Shown here piece after piece: positions 21,205 to 33,329 of a DNA stretch of 64,000 bases. A model generated the notes under the pieces. The model did not search any database. It was given only the letters and a program-made list of their open reading frames with translations, and was not told where the DNA came from. The DNA is from Morinoia aosen (lineage: Eukaryota; Arthropoda; Malacostraca; Amphipoda; Talitridae): contig CM059567.1 of NCBI GenBank assembly GCA_030386875.1, positions 58,140,020 to 58,204,019 of the forward strand, in the 5' to 3' direction. Both the position numbers and the translations under genes were made by a program. How positions within the stretch are numbered: position 1 is the first letter of the stretch; each line of letters starts with the position of its first letter.

Positions 21205-21525
21205 TGACGGAGAGTGGCTGCGGCGGAAGAAAATTGTAAGGAAGAAGTAAGTACATATTGAGAGACGAACACCTTAGGTAGCTCGATAGAAATTCATGGA
21301 GGAAATTCTTCCCGTTCCTACATCGCTATCAAGATGCTGAAAAAGCTTCACCTTGTGCCGTACGCATTTGAGTTCAGAAGAGTGGCTGCGACTGAAGAAA
21401 ATGCTAAGGAAAAAGAAACTACACGTTGCGACTGGAACACCTTGGTCAGTTCGATAGGATTTAACAGTGGATGTTCTTCGCGTTCTTACATCGCTATCAC
21501 GGTAATGAAAAAGTGTAGCCCTTCT
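21205..21525. repeat. Diverged tandem duplication of about 172 bp
   Basis: GAGTGGCTGCG, GAACACCTT, GCTATCA and ATGAAAAAG-like landmarks recur in the same order in 21211-21352 and 21380-21522. Sequence drift suggests an old duplication. Frames in it are not gene-like. Confidence 0.65.
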
Positions 21526-23531
21526 CATTTTAACACTTCACTGAATGAATTATTTTTGCACGTACAAAATATTTACCCGGTGCCATATTTCACCTTCACC
21601 CGGTGCCATACTAACGTTTGTTCAGAAGTTCAATGTGTGAATATTCCCTCACAATGAGTGGCAGTGTGAGCGGCACTTATTATGGTGTGGATATTACAGG
21701 CAAAACGAAACGCATTTGAAAGCGAGCATATGCGTCACTATGATCATAAACCCATCAATCAACACTGAAATCAAACAACATCATGCGTATCATTCAACGA
21801 ATAAACGGCCGTAAACATCAATGAACGCTAAGTTCATTTACGTTCGTGAAGTTTACATAGTTTTTCAACTGTTTGATGAATAATATTATTTCGTTTAATA
21901 ATAAGTTTGATGAATAATTTTAATACGTTCAATAACTCTGATAAATAAGTTTAACATATAGGCCTCATATCAGATCCCAGTCTTACCTATGCCAGAACTG
22001 TACAGCTTTCAAATCAACACTTACTGCTGTTCGTAATCTGGACAGGAGAGCATGACGGCGAAGTGAGCTAACAATTAACTTATTAAATTCATCAAATGTC
22101 TCCTAAGCTCGAGATTTGTAGAAGTTTGATGCAGGTCACGAGCTTACTTATGAATCAGCATCAGAATTTTTCAGAAAAATGCTTCAGAGGAATTACATGT
22201 CAGTTGAGATTACACCAAGGAACGGACTGCATGCAGAACTGCTGGGGCGGGAGGCGGCAGCGAGGAGAAGTTCAGAGGACCAGGAAATTGGGGAGGAGAA
22301 GGCCAGGAAAGAAGTTCTGAGACTGTAGAAAGAAGGAATTCCATAGGCAAGGAAATTGCAGAAAATTCAGCTCGACCGAAAATGTCATGGCACAGAGTGT
22401 CAGATTTGAACAAGAGGTTGCCAGGCAACTTCTTTCGGATAAAATTTATTCGAATCAAATGAATAAGAGTTAAATTTTAGAGGTGAAGTAATGTAGAAAT
22501 CTGCGTGTTTCAGTTGGAATAAGAAGCGAAAATAAAGGAATTGAAGGAAAATATACAGTGAAGCAGTGGAAAATAACCTTGCAGAGCGTTGCTTTAAAAA
22601 TATTCTTCTTATAATTTTTTCATTAACATTAAAAAATGAATTCTTCATTAAAAGAAACCGCTTTTGAAAACTAACAAACAAATAAAAACAAGAGGTCTTC
22701 CAAAGAAACTTTCAATCATACGTAATTTATATTCGTCAACAGTAAAAGATTATTGTCGTTAGTTTTTCTAGTGATTTTCATTACCATCTCTTATGATCGA
22801 GGATTACGGTGATGAAAAATGACATGAATTCTCCTGTTAATTGTTGATTCCCAATCTTTGACCATTTTATCATCTCGGGTGAAATCAGAGGAGTTTTCGA
22901 TCGGCAATTAGACTAGTACGCATCTGCGTCAAAAATGAATGGAGAATGCACGTTGGCAAGTGAATTCCTTATTGGGGTGCAGCTGGCTACAGCTTCAGAC
23001 TTGTCTGCAGTGTGACCTGTCTTCATTTGCTTGCTTAAAATCTAAAAGTTTCACTAACTTCCAATAAATTATTAACAAAATTAAATGACCAGAAAAAACA
23101 CACATGTAACATGTCCAAGTCAGCAGAAAAACTTTCACAGCCAGTGACATGAATTGTTCTTAAATGTTGCTCTGTTCAGTTTGGGGTTTGGGAGATCGAA
23201 TTGCAAAACCCTTGTTTAGCAACGCAACGCGCTGCTACGTCACTATATTGCAGGGAATTGACTATGAATAGCTAAAAAATAAGACTGCGATCCAGCGATC
23301 AAACATTCCTGGAAATGCCATGGTTATTCTCGGCTATTCTCAATTTTAGGTAGGATATCGGTATTCTATTCACAGATGACGTTTGTTCTGTACGCCACTG
23401 AGTAAGCTTTTGATGACCACATTTTGGCGATGCCATAACAAGAATAGGATTCTAGAGCATACTCTGCATACTCGTACTTTGTCACAATCTACGTAACAAT
23501 GCTGGGATATAGACAACGAACACTTGACTAA
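21526..23531. other. Unique AT-rich non-coding region
   Basis: About 2 kb with no recognisable gene, RNA or repeat. Frames are at most about 95 codons and resemble no family. Confidence 0.5.
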
Positions 23532-26402
23532 AAGTTCTCTCCATCCAGTTTATGCGTCTTCCTTTCTCCATCCAGTTTATGCGTCTTCTTTTCTCCATCC
23601 AGTTTATGCGTCTTCCTTTCTCCATCCAGTTAATGCGTCTTCCTTTCTCCATCCAGTTTATGCGTCATCCTTTCTCAATCCAGTTTATGCGACTTCCTTT
23701 CTCCATCCAGTTTATGCGGCTTCCTTTCTCCATCCAGTTTATGCGTCATCCTTTCTCCATCCAGTTTATGCGTCTTCCTTTCTCCATCCAGTTTATGCGT
23801 CATCCTTTCTCAATCCAGTTTATGCGACTTCCTTTCTCCATCCAGTTTATGCATCTTCCTTTCTCCATCCAGTTTATGCGTCATCCTTTCTCCATCCAGT
23901 TTATGCGACTTCCTTTCTCCATCCAGTTTATGCGTCTTCCTTTCTCCATCCAGTTTATGCGACTTCCTTTCTCCATCCAATTTATGCGTCATTCTTTCTC
24001 CATCCAGTTTATGCGACTTCCTTTCTCCATCCAGTTTATGCGTCTTCCTTTCTCCATCCAGTTTATGCGCCATCCTTTCTCCATCCAGTTTATGCGTCTT
24101 CCTTTCTCCATCCAGTTTATGCGCCATCCTTTCTCCATCCAGTTTATGCGACTTCCTTTCTCCATCCAGTTTATGCGACTTCCTTTCTCCATCAAGTTTA
24201 TGCGTCTTCATTTCTCCATCCAGTTTATGCGTCTTCCTTTCTCCATCCAGTTTATGCGACTTCCTTTCTCCATCCAGTTTATGCGTCTTCCTTTCTCCAT
24301 CCAGTTTATGCGTCTTCCTTTCTCCATCCAGTTTATGCGACTTCCTTTCTCCATCCAGTTTATGCGTCTTCCTTTCTCCATCCAGTTTATGCGACTTCCT
24401 TTCTCCATCCAGTTTATGCGTCTTCATTTCTCCATCCAGTTTATGCGTCTTCCTTTCTCCATCCAGTTTATGCGTCTTCATTTCTCCATCCAGTTTATGC
24501 GACCTCCTTTCTCCATCCAGTTTATGCGTCTTCATTTCTCCATCCAGTTTATGCGTCTTCCTTTCTCCATCCAGTTTATGCGACTTCCTTTCTCCATCCA
24601 GTTTATGCGTCTTCCTTTCTCCATCCAGTTTATGCGTCTTCCTTTCTCCATCCAGTTTATGCGACTTCCTTTCTCCATCCAGTTTATGCGTCTTCCTTTC
24701 TCCATCCAGTTTATGCGACTTCCTTTCTCCATCCAGTTTATGCGACTTCCTTTCTCATTCCAGTTTATGCGACTTCCTTTCTCAATCCAGTTTATGCGAC
24801 TTCCTTTCTCCATCCAGTTTATGCGTCTTCCTTTCTCCATCCAGTTTATGCGTCTTCCTTTCTCCATCCAGTTTATGCGTCTTCTTTTCTCCATCCAGTT
24901 TATGCGTCTTCCTTTCTCCATCCAGTTTATGCGTCTTCCTTTCTCCATCCAGTTTATGCGTCTTCCTTTCTCCATCCAGTTAATGCGTCTTCCTTTCTCC
25001 ATCCAGTTTATGCGTCATCCTTTCTCAATCCAGTTTATGCGACTTCCTTTCTCCATCTAGTTTATGCGTCTTCCTTTCTCCATCCAGTTTATGCGTCATC
25101 CTTGCTCCATCCAGTTTATGCGTCATCCTTTCTCCATCCAGTTTATGCGTCTTCCTTTCTCCATCCAGTTTATGCGTCATCCTTTCTCAATCCAGTTTAT
25201 GCGACTTCCTTTCTCCATCCAGTTTATGCGACTTCATTTCTCCATCCAGTTTATGCGTCATTCTTTCTCAATCCAGTTTATGCGACTTCCTTTCTCCATC
25301 CAGTTTATGCGTCATCCTTTCTCAATCCAGTTTATGCGTCATTCTTCCTCCATCCAGTTTATGCGACTTCCTTTCTCCATCCAGTTTATGCGACTTCCTT
25401 TCTCCATCCAGTTTATGCGTCATCCTTTCTCAATCCAGTTTATGCGACTTCCTTTCTAAATCCAGTTTATGCGCCATCCTTTCTCCATCCAGTTTATGCG
25501 ACTTCCTTTCTCCATCCAGTTTATGCGTCTTCCTTTCTCCATCCAGTTTATGCGACTTCCTTTCTCCATCCAGTTTATGCGTCATTCTTTCTCCATCCAG
25601 TTTATGCGACTTCCTTTCTCCATCCAGTTTATGCGTCTTCCTTTCTCCATCCAGTTTATGCGCCTTCCTGTCTCCATCCAGTTTATGCGACTTCCTTTCT
25701 CCATCCAGTTTATGCGACTTCCTTTCTCCATCCAGTTTATGCGACTTCCTTTCTCCATCCAGTTTATGCGTCTTCCTTTCTCCATCCAGTTTATGCGACT
25801 TCCTTTCTCCATCCAGTTTATGCGTCTTCCTTTCTCCATCCAGTTTATGCGACTTCCTTTCTCCATCCAGTTTATGCGCCATCCTTTCTCCATCCAGTTT
25901 ATGCGACTTCCTTTCTCCATCCAGTTTATGCGTCTTCATTTCTTCATCCAGTTTATGCGTCTTCCTTTCTCCATCCAGTTTATGCGACTCCCTTTCTCCA
26001 TCCAGTTTATGCGTCTTCCTTTCTCCATCCAGTTTATGCGACTTCCTTTCTCCATCCAGTTTATGCGTCTTCCTTTCTCTATCCAGTTTATGCGTCATCC
26101 TTTCTCCATCCAGTTTATGCGACTTCCTTTCTCCATCCAGTTTATGCGCCATCCTTTCTCCATCCAGTTTATGCGTCTTCCTTTCTCCATCCAGTTTATG
26201 CGTCTTCCTTTCTCCATCCAGTTTATGCGACTTCCTTTCTCCATCCAGTTTATGCGTCTTCCTTTCTCCATCCAGTTTATGCGACTTCCTTTCTCCATCC
26301 AGTTTATGCGACTTCCTTTCTCCATCCAGTTTATGCGTCATCCTTTCTCCATCCAGTTTATGCGTCTTCCTTTCTCCATCCAGTTTATGCGTCTTCTTTT
26401 TA
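23532..26402. repeat. 27-bp minisatellite, about 106 copies
   Basis: The core TTTATGCGTCTTCCTTTCTC recurs every 27 bp; GCGTCT, GCGACT, GCGTCA and GCGCCA variants alternate. Because 27 is nine codons, each frame repeats one nonapeptide: SSFLHPVYA and MRLPFSIQF on plus, KLDGERKTH and INWMEKGRR on minus. This explains open frames up to 959 codons. The rare TTAATGCG variant is found at about 23630 and 24980, exactly 1350 bp (50 units) apart, with the same TCATCC and CTCAATCC neighbours afterwards, marking a block duplication. No promoter, splice signal or unique flanking coding sequence supports a real gene. Confidence 0.97.
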
Positions 26403-26469
26403 ACTACAGGACGTCAAAAATGGATGTGTAACGCGTCTGCAGATTCGGTGTCAGCGTGTTAACCGAACA

Positions 26470-26778
26470 AACCTACACGTAAATGAATTCTATTTTAACT
26501 TAATTATCTAGAAAACTGAAAATTTACGCCCTGTTAAAACTGAATTCTCGAGAAAAATAGAAATCTACGCTCTTCGAAAACTAAATTATTAAAGAAAATT
26601 TAAAGCTACGAGCAATTAAAACTAACTTCTCAGGGATGAGGAAAATGTACGCCCATGAAAACTGAATTCTTTAAAATATGAAAATGTGTGCTGTGTTTCG
26701 GCTAAATTCTGTAAAATCTGGAAATGTACGCGTAATTAAAACTGAATTCCGTTGAAAAATGAAGATCTACGCGTGTAA
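26470..26778. repeat. Degenerate tandem repeat of about 57 bp, 5 copies
   Basis: AAACTGAATT, then a variable A-rich part, then GAAAATGTACGC, recurring with drift. An old array next to the young 27-bp one. Confidence 0.7.
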
Positions 26779-26861
26779 GTTTTCACTCTGCAATCAATCC
26801 TTCTTCTGGCATCGATGCGACGGACGCAACTTGTCACTTTCCATTCCGTGGACTTTTTTGT

Positions 26862-26950
26862 CTCGTGATTAGCAGCGCTGCTGATGAGAACTCGTGATTA
26901 GCAGCGCTGCTGATGAGAACTCGTGATTAGCAGCGCTGCTGATGAGAACT
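26862..26950. repeat. 29-bp tandem repeat, 3 copies, each with a dyad
   Basis: Three nearly identical units of CTCGTGATTAGCAGCGCTGC.... Each holds the perfect palindrome AGCAGCGCTGCT. Confidence 0.92.
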
Positions 26951-27015
26951 CGGTGCTCAACTTCGGAGTTCAAAAACTCACTCCGACTCTCGTCTCAGAC
27001 TTAGGACTGTTTTTT

Positions 27016-27310
27016 GTTCATTTCTTGGTCACAATCTCCACTCGGACCCGAAATTCTATGTGTTATTTCGACTGCCAGACAGTAAGCATTCGATGTTTTG
27101 AAATATGATGTTAAAGTACGATAATAATTTGTGTGTTGTTCATTTCTTGGTCACAATCTCCACTCGGACCCGAAATTCTATGTGTTATTTCGACTGCCAG
27201 ACAGTGAGCATTCGATGTTTTGAAATATGATGTTAAAGTACGATAATAATTTGTGTGTTGTTCATTTCTTGGTCACAATCTCCACTCGGACCCGAAATTC
27301 TTGGTTTTAT
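27016..27310. repeat. 122-bp tandem repeat, about 2.4 copies
   Basis: GTTCATTTCTTGGTCACAAT begins at 27016, 27138 and 27260, exactly 122 bp apart. The first two units are almost identical and the third diverges after about 45 bp. Confidence 0.92.
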
Positions 27311-28911
27311 TCCGCATTCCATACTATGTGCATTCAAAGTTCTACTATAAAATGCAAATTTAAAGCGCGAGAATAGTTAGCTTCTTATAAAAGTAACTGT
27401 CTCCGTATAGTAACACTGGAATACTTGAGAGTTCTTTATTATCTGTCAGCAGTTTACAGCTTAAGAACTCAAGTTTTTACGTAAATAATTTATTGCTAAA
27501 TTAAACATACGAGTAAATCATTTGTTTAACCTAACCAACAATATTACTAATTAACTGATTTGAAAATTCAGAAAAAAAAATTCTGATGTGTAGTTAGACG
27601 ATTAACAAATGCTGAAAACAAAGCGAGGACACGGAAAAAATCGAACAATTATGGCTGAGGTCACAAACTTTCATGAAAATTCGCAAGATTTTTTCCGCAA
27701 AGTCCCCACTGCTTCTGATTTAGAAGAGTTCCAGTAAAATCCTAATCTCTTCATTCACGCTTCATTTCACTGTCGTCCAGCTGCTTTTTTGTTGTTTTCT
27801 CATCTCCGGCAGAGATGCAAAGTTGAAATCATGAGAGTTCCATGTTGATTTTATGCGCTTCTAGTGACAGAGTTTCAAAAAATATTCGCCGCTCAAAAAT
27901 TGTGCGTAGAATCTGATTCCATTGAAGCGAAAACATGTTTCGAATTTTGCAGTCGGGTGGTTCCGAAAGGTCACTCAATAATTCAAGGATTTTTGGAGGT
28001 GATCTCGAGAGTTGGCAACAGAGGCTCGAGGCGCTGCGCCTTCAAAGAATTCTCGACCAAGTTCTTTTCTGAGGATATTTTGCTTGAGGGCTTCTGAGTT
28101 ATTGAAACAACGCTCGTCGAATCGTAAAATATATTTAACATTTTAGATTGTTTATAAACCTTTTTGATAATTTGAAAGCATTGGCATTCTTGGTGCCCGA
28201 AAAGAAAAACTGTACTTAATACATCTGTGTTCTTGTAAAAAGTATTGTCTATTTTATGTTTTTTTACCATTAATTAGAATGTCTTGTCATGTACATACCG
28301 ATGAGGTAAATGCGCGTAGCCTGACCGGTGGTTTCAATAAAGCTTTACTCCTCAGTATTACGAAGTAGTATTTCTGTAAATTTTCTATTTCTAATCACAG
28401 TGAAATGTGATGTTTACGTAGCCCGACTTGATTTCAACATATCGTCACTCCTTAATTTCAAAAGCTACTATTTTTAAAACGTTTCCGTTTCCAATCGCAG
28501 TGAGAAGCGATGTTTTGTGATTTTTGTGACCTCATCTGGCAGTAATGTTTGAAGTCAGATCGACGAATTATGATGTATTTAACACTTCACTGATCAGTAG
28601 AGCGGGGGATCTTGCTGTTCACGTTGTATAACATCAAAGAATTTCCGGCAAGATATGACCGTTTTGTGTTACTGGCAGAATATTTTCTCTCCCATCTCAC
28701 AAAGAGCGGGAATGCGATGCTGCTACGTGTCTCCTCTCTTGCCATCTCTTGGACGACATGGCTCTTAAACGTAGCAGATCAGTAAGAAAAACAAGAAACA
28801 TTCATGGGCCAGTCTCTCGACGCTGCTGGCCCTTTACGCGCGAGTGTGACGAATTCGTCACACAAAAAATACAAGCTTCTTATGTACTAAATTACATGCA
28901 AAGTTTGTGGT
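27311..28911. other. Mostly unique region
   Basis: No gene recognised. Around 28300-28520 an approximately 115-bp segment (TTTCTAATCACAGTGAAATGTGATGTTT-like; CACTCCT; TTTCAATAAAG) is present twice in diverged form. Confidence 0.5.
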
Positions 28912-29168
28912 CAATGTGGCCGAGTGGCTTAGAACGCGCCCTTCACGATAAGGTGTCGGCAGTTCGAATCCCGCAGCCGCGCGGGGATTTTTCCCCATTA
29001 GGAAAAGAGAGAACTGAGGCACAATTCCCCACTCTACACGGTGTCGGAAATGGGTACCGGCTTGACCGGGGCTAACCGTCATTGCGTCCTGATGTTAGTC
29101 ATAAGGCATTTGAAAAACCAGTGTACAAGATAGTATGTATCAGGCTTGATTAATTGGAATGAAGTATC
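28912..29168 (+). mobile_element. tRNA-headed SINE, family A, copy 2
   Basis: The head resembles a Leu/Ser-type tRNA: TGGCCGAGTGGCTTAGAACG at about 28917 (A-box) and GCAGTTCGAATCCCGC at about 28961 (B-box). The body from about 29020 aligns with copy 1 at 1465-1605. No anticodon arm folds convincingly, so it is a SINE head rather than a functional tRNA gene. The 108-codon frame over it is fortuitous. Confidence 0.8.
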
Positions 29169-29410
29169 CTTTTAGCAAATGAATGCGACGACTTAGGTAC
29201 GTGTTTTCTTCAAGCAGAGCTCATTTTTGCGTCATTTTTGCGTGCGATGTTGAGTTATTGAGCAGCCTTTGTGTGCGTGCGACGTATAGTTCGCTGCACT
29301 CCTGCTGGTTGTGCGTAGCGTTCAGGGCGTGAAGGGTGGAGTGAAACGTCATGTATGTACTAAGGTCCTTGCTCGCTGTAAGTGTGAGGGTAGGAATATT
29401 GACTATATAT

Positions 29411-29615
29411 AGCAACGATGGCAAGATTTGCACAAGCATTGTTTGAAAAACTGCAAAGACGGTTGTTTCTTACTCTACTTCATAGCAACGATGGCAAGAT
29501 TTGCACAAGCATTATTTGAAAAACTGCAAAGACGGTTGTTTCTTACTCTACTTCATAGCAACCATTGCAAGATTTTCACAAGCATTATTTAAAGAACTTC
29601 AGATACGGTTATTAC
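29411..29615. repeat. 73-bp tandem repeat, about 2.8 copies
   Basis: AGCAACGATGGCAAGATTTG starts at 29411 and 29484, and a diverged copy starts at 29557. The first two are near-identical. Confidence 0.92.
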
Positions 29616-30122
29616 TTGACAAGAGTTCGTTGAGAAGCGAGCGGCTAACAAGCACAATTCATTAAAGTTACTCTAACTCTTCTTAGATAATAGCTAAGCA
29701 AGAATGTCCAGACAGAGAGATGTTAGTTATCTAGATCTCAGTCACCTATAATTCACAGTCTTCCTGATTAGAGCAGTATTTATAAAATTTTAAACATAAG
29801 GTAAACTCACCAAGGGAATATTTCTTGTTTTCCCCGGTATATTCTATTCATCCATTGACATAAACATAAAATCTACGACGGTTTCAGTACCTATTAAGGA
29901 CCTTAATGTTAAAAATTACTGATAAACTAAAGTTGCACCTCATTTAAGAATTACTGATAAACCAATGTTACACCTTATTTTGATGTATCAACTTTATTCG
30001 GAATAAACAGTTCTACCTTTTTTCTTAAGCAGTGCAGGACTAAACGCCGTGACAATGGGCATTCCCTGCCCTAATTTGCTTAAATTTTTTCGTGACTAAA
30101 CACCGGCCGTATTAGTAGCGAA
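29616..30122. other. Unique stretch with small duplication
   Basis: A 36-bp piece (AATTACTGATAAAC..GTT.CACCT.ATTT) is doubled at about 29908-29978. Nothing else seen. Confidence 0.5.
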
Positions 30123-30238
30123 TCCCAGTCAAACTTTTTCGCCGCCGAAGCATGCATGTTTTTCGCGGACTAAGAGATTCAATTACTTGGGCGGCGAAAA
30201 ACATGCATGCGGGCGGTGAAAAAGTTATACAAGGATGC
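30123..30238. mobile_element. Palindromic MITE-like element, copy 3
   Basis: Starts TCCCAGTCAAACTTTTTCGCC. The inner arms GCATGCATGTTTTTCG and its complement are near perfect around GATTCAATTACTTGGGCGG. The right outer arm (AAAAAGTTATACAAGGATG) is decayed. Same family as 3865 and 21010. Confidence 0.78.
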
Positions 30239-30514
30239 TAATGATTTCAATTAAGGCGATCCATCTTAAATTCATTTGCACGTAAAAGCGATCGTCGAGG
30301 AAGATCGTCTGACCTCAATTTCCCAATTTGCCGTCAACTGTTCATTCACTGATCATTTGATCGTTCATCATGTTATTTTACCTTTAATATTTCTCTGGTC
30401 GGCAATTGTTGTGTGACGTACGTGGAAATACGCGAGCACGCTCGATAATTCATTCTATTAAGACACCTGGTAAAAGCGTTTGCTGTGTGGCGTATGTGCA
30501 TGCCTTTTTAATAA

Positions 30515-30668
30515 TTATAAAACCTTCAGAATAAATACCCACTTAACTCGCGAGTAAAGATCGCGTCTGAGAACAAATGCAGGTAGTGGAACTAGCAAGT
30601 AAAACTAAAACCTTCGGATTAAATAAAAACTTAAGTCACGAGTAAAGATCGCGTCCTCGAACAAGTGC
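30515..30668. repeat. Tandem duplication of about 94 bp
   Basis: AAAACCTTC.GA.TAAATA, then ACTTAA, then CGAGTAAAGATCGCGTC occur twice in the same order. Confidence 0.8.
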
Positions 30669-30714
30669 TTGCTGTGGGAGAAAAAGCCTGTCGCTCGCAG
30701 GTTCCGCCCCGATC

Positions 30715-31470
30715 ATCAGATAATTGTTTTGTTTTCAGCCGTTCTTCCGAGCTACAATCGGATAATTGTTTGGTTTTCAGCCGTTCTTCCGAGCTACAAT
30801 CGGATAATTGTTTTGTTTTCAGCCGTTCTTCCGAGCTACAATCGGATAATTGTTTGGTTTTCAGCCGTTCTTCCGAGCTACAATCGGATAATTGTTTGGT
30901 TTTCAGCCGTTCTTCCGAGCTACAATCGGATAATTGTTTTGTTTTCAGCCGTTCTTCCGAGCTACAATCGGATAATTGTTTTGTTTTCAGCCATTCTTCC
31001 GAGCTACAATCGGATAATTGTTTTGTTTTCAGCCGTTCTTCCGAGCTACAATCGGATAATTGTTTTGTTTTCAGCCGTTCTTCCGAGCTACAATCGGATA
31101 ATTGTTTTATTTTCAGCCGTTCTTCCGAGCTACAATCGGATAATTGTTTCATTTTCAGCTGTCTTCCGAGCTACAATCGGATAATTATTATATTTTCAGC
31201 CGTTCTTCCGAGCTACAATCGGATAATTATTATATTTTCAGCCGTTCTTTCGAGCTACAATCGGATAATTGATTTATTTTCAGCCGTTCTTCCGAGCTAC
31301 AATCGGATAATTGTTATATTTTCAGCCGTTCTTCCGAGCTACAATCGGATAATTGATTTATTTTCAGCAGTGCTTCCGAGCTACAATAGGATAATTGTTT
31401 TATTTTCAGCCTGTCTTCCGAGCTACAATCGGATAATTGATTTATTTTCAGCAGTGCTTCCGAGCTACAG
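30715..31470. repeat. 42-bp minisatellite with splice-acceptor-like core, about 18 copies
   Basis: The unit holds TCGGATAATTGTTTTGTTTTCAG, then CCGTTCTTCCGAGCTACAA. TTGTTTTCAG, changing to TTTATTTTCAG in the right half, is a good match to an intron 3' splice site (pyrimidine-rich then CAG). Because 42 is fourteen codons, plus frames (VFSRSSELQSDNC) and minus frames (KQLSDCSSEERL) stay open. No flanking exon was recognised. Confidence 0.95.
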
Positions 31471-33063
31471 AAGCCACAAAGCCGGACTCGAATCTGTGCT
31501 TTAATCAGAATTTCTTGTGTGCGCGGCGACGAAATGAGTCGCCGCTTCGAGCGACAACCACCCCATTGTCGTCCAATTGTGCTCCTGTCGTTTGGATGCA
31601 AAAGACAAGGTTTTCTTGCTACAATCGAGCAACATTTGTCCTTTTCTTCGTTTCTCCGCGCCCATTGAATGCTCTAAGCCGAGCTCTGGACAAAGGGGAA
31701 CAGGTCCAACGGCGAGCTTGGTTTCTATGACACAATGAAGGCCTTTCATGCGATGTTTGTTTCAGAATATCTCTTTCCCCCGGGTGACCTGAGTAAATAA
31801 ATCGTTTAATGTAAGTGAAATTATAATGTTGCGCGCGCTGGTCCAGCATTTTGTGCGGCGAATTCTTTTATGTCCGATGAGTAATTCATCCTTTTTTCCA
31901 CGTGGTAATTATAATGTTTTTCCGTCTCTATTTGCTCCTTTCTATTCATTTGTTTTTCTTCATTGATTTAAATTTGAAACACTGATGAAATAAAAATCCT
32001 ACTCTACAAGCGAATCAAGGAAAAACATCTTTCAGATGGAGTTTTAATATCATTTTCTTGATGAAACTTGATCGCTCTGGCAAAAAGGCGTTAAAAAAGA
32101 GCTCTCAATACAAAGGATTTTCGTTACCTTTTAAGAGTTGCACCAACGTAGCCGATGCAGACGTACACTACTTTAAAAAAGTTATTATGAGCTCGAGGCA
32201 TACGTCTCTGATTGATGCTCATTTTTATGCGTAGTATGTACAAATGTGCTCAGCAGATGCTGTAGTAATAATTAATTCTTTATTACTCATAGAAGAGGAT
32301 TCGAAAATTCTCCAACAACGACAATCGTATTATTCATTCAAATAAAAGTATGTGATCAGCTTAAAGTATTATTCAAATTGTAGAAATTGAAGGCTATGAA
32401 ATTTGGTTAAAATGTTCCACACTTTTTCCGAACGCTTGAAGTTGAGGAAATTCATGAAGAGATTTATTTTATTGAAGAGCTCAAATTTGCTGCGCAATCG
32501 TCAAAAACAAACTCAAAAAATTACGTTTGCAAGAAGATAAATTGTCAGGAAGCTTAACACGTTCAATGTGTGTCCAGGGGTCTCATGTTAACTTAGGTTC
32601 TAAGTAAGAGCGTTTAAAAAAACGACTTTACTGCTCGAAAAAAAAATTATATCTTTCCTTACATGTGTAAAAATGTAATAGCATCGTGATATTTAACCTA
32701 GTATGCTTAAGCCTCTTCAAAAAAAGATGTTGAAATAATTGGAATGCTTTTCATCCACACCGATACGGAAATGAGCCCTTTATCTTGTAGTACTTACGCC
32801 CCAATAGGCAGTCAACGAGTTGAGCGCCTCGAGCTGAAACTTCTCTCCAACGCTCGACGATGCATCAATTCTGGAGCTCACGACTAACTTCATAATAGCT
32901 AACTTTGTGTCACACACTTTAATATCATCTTCCAAACCATAACTTTCTTGTTCAAATAGGCACCTTCTTGCTCTCTACAAGATTAATTCAATCCCCTTGC
33001 TCCCAACATGAGTTATAGAATACAGATGGGCTTCCAAATGCGGATATTCAAATAATTCATTTT
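31471..33063. other. Unique non-coding region
   Basis: About 1.6 kb. Frames of up to 97 codons near 31437-31849 have no recognisable motif and overlap on both strands. No RNA or repeat seen. Confidence 0.5.
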
Positions 33064-33300
33064 GTCGCGGCGATATAACTGGCAGCAGGTGTTTCTAAAT
33101 AAACTTGTGTACGCAACGGGCTACAGCGGACAGTGTAGCCAAGTTCACACGAAGAATTTGAGCAGCCATGTGCACCGCATCAACGAGATATAACTAGCAA
33201 CAGGTTTTTCTAAGGGGACATAAGTACGCAACGGGCTACAGCGACCAGTGTAGCCAAGTTACAGGAAGAACTTGTGCAGCCAGGGCCACCGCTTCAACTA
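33064..33300. repeat. Tandem duplication of about 120 bp
   Basis: GATATAACT.GCA.CAGGT, then ACGCAACGGGCTACAGCG, then CAGTGTAGCCAAGTT and GCAGCCA occur twice in the same order. Confidence 0.85.
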
Positions 33301-33329
33301 TCCTAATTTTTCTTATTAAATCCGACCTT

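Noticed and set aside
23524-26431. Frames of 959 and 502 codons and several minus-strand frames
   Set aside because: Each is a nonapeptide repeat dictated by the 27-bp unit; open on both strands, so open length is not evidence of coding.
28912-28990. Functional tRNA-Leu/Ser gene
   Set aside because: A and B boxes are present, but no full cloverleaf folds and the sequence continues into a dispersed SINE body.
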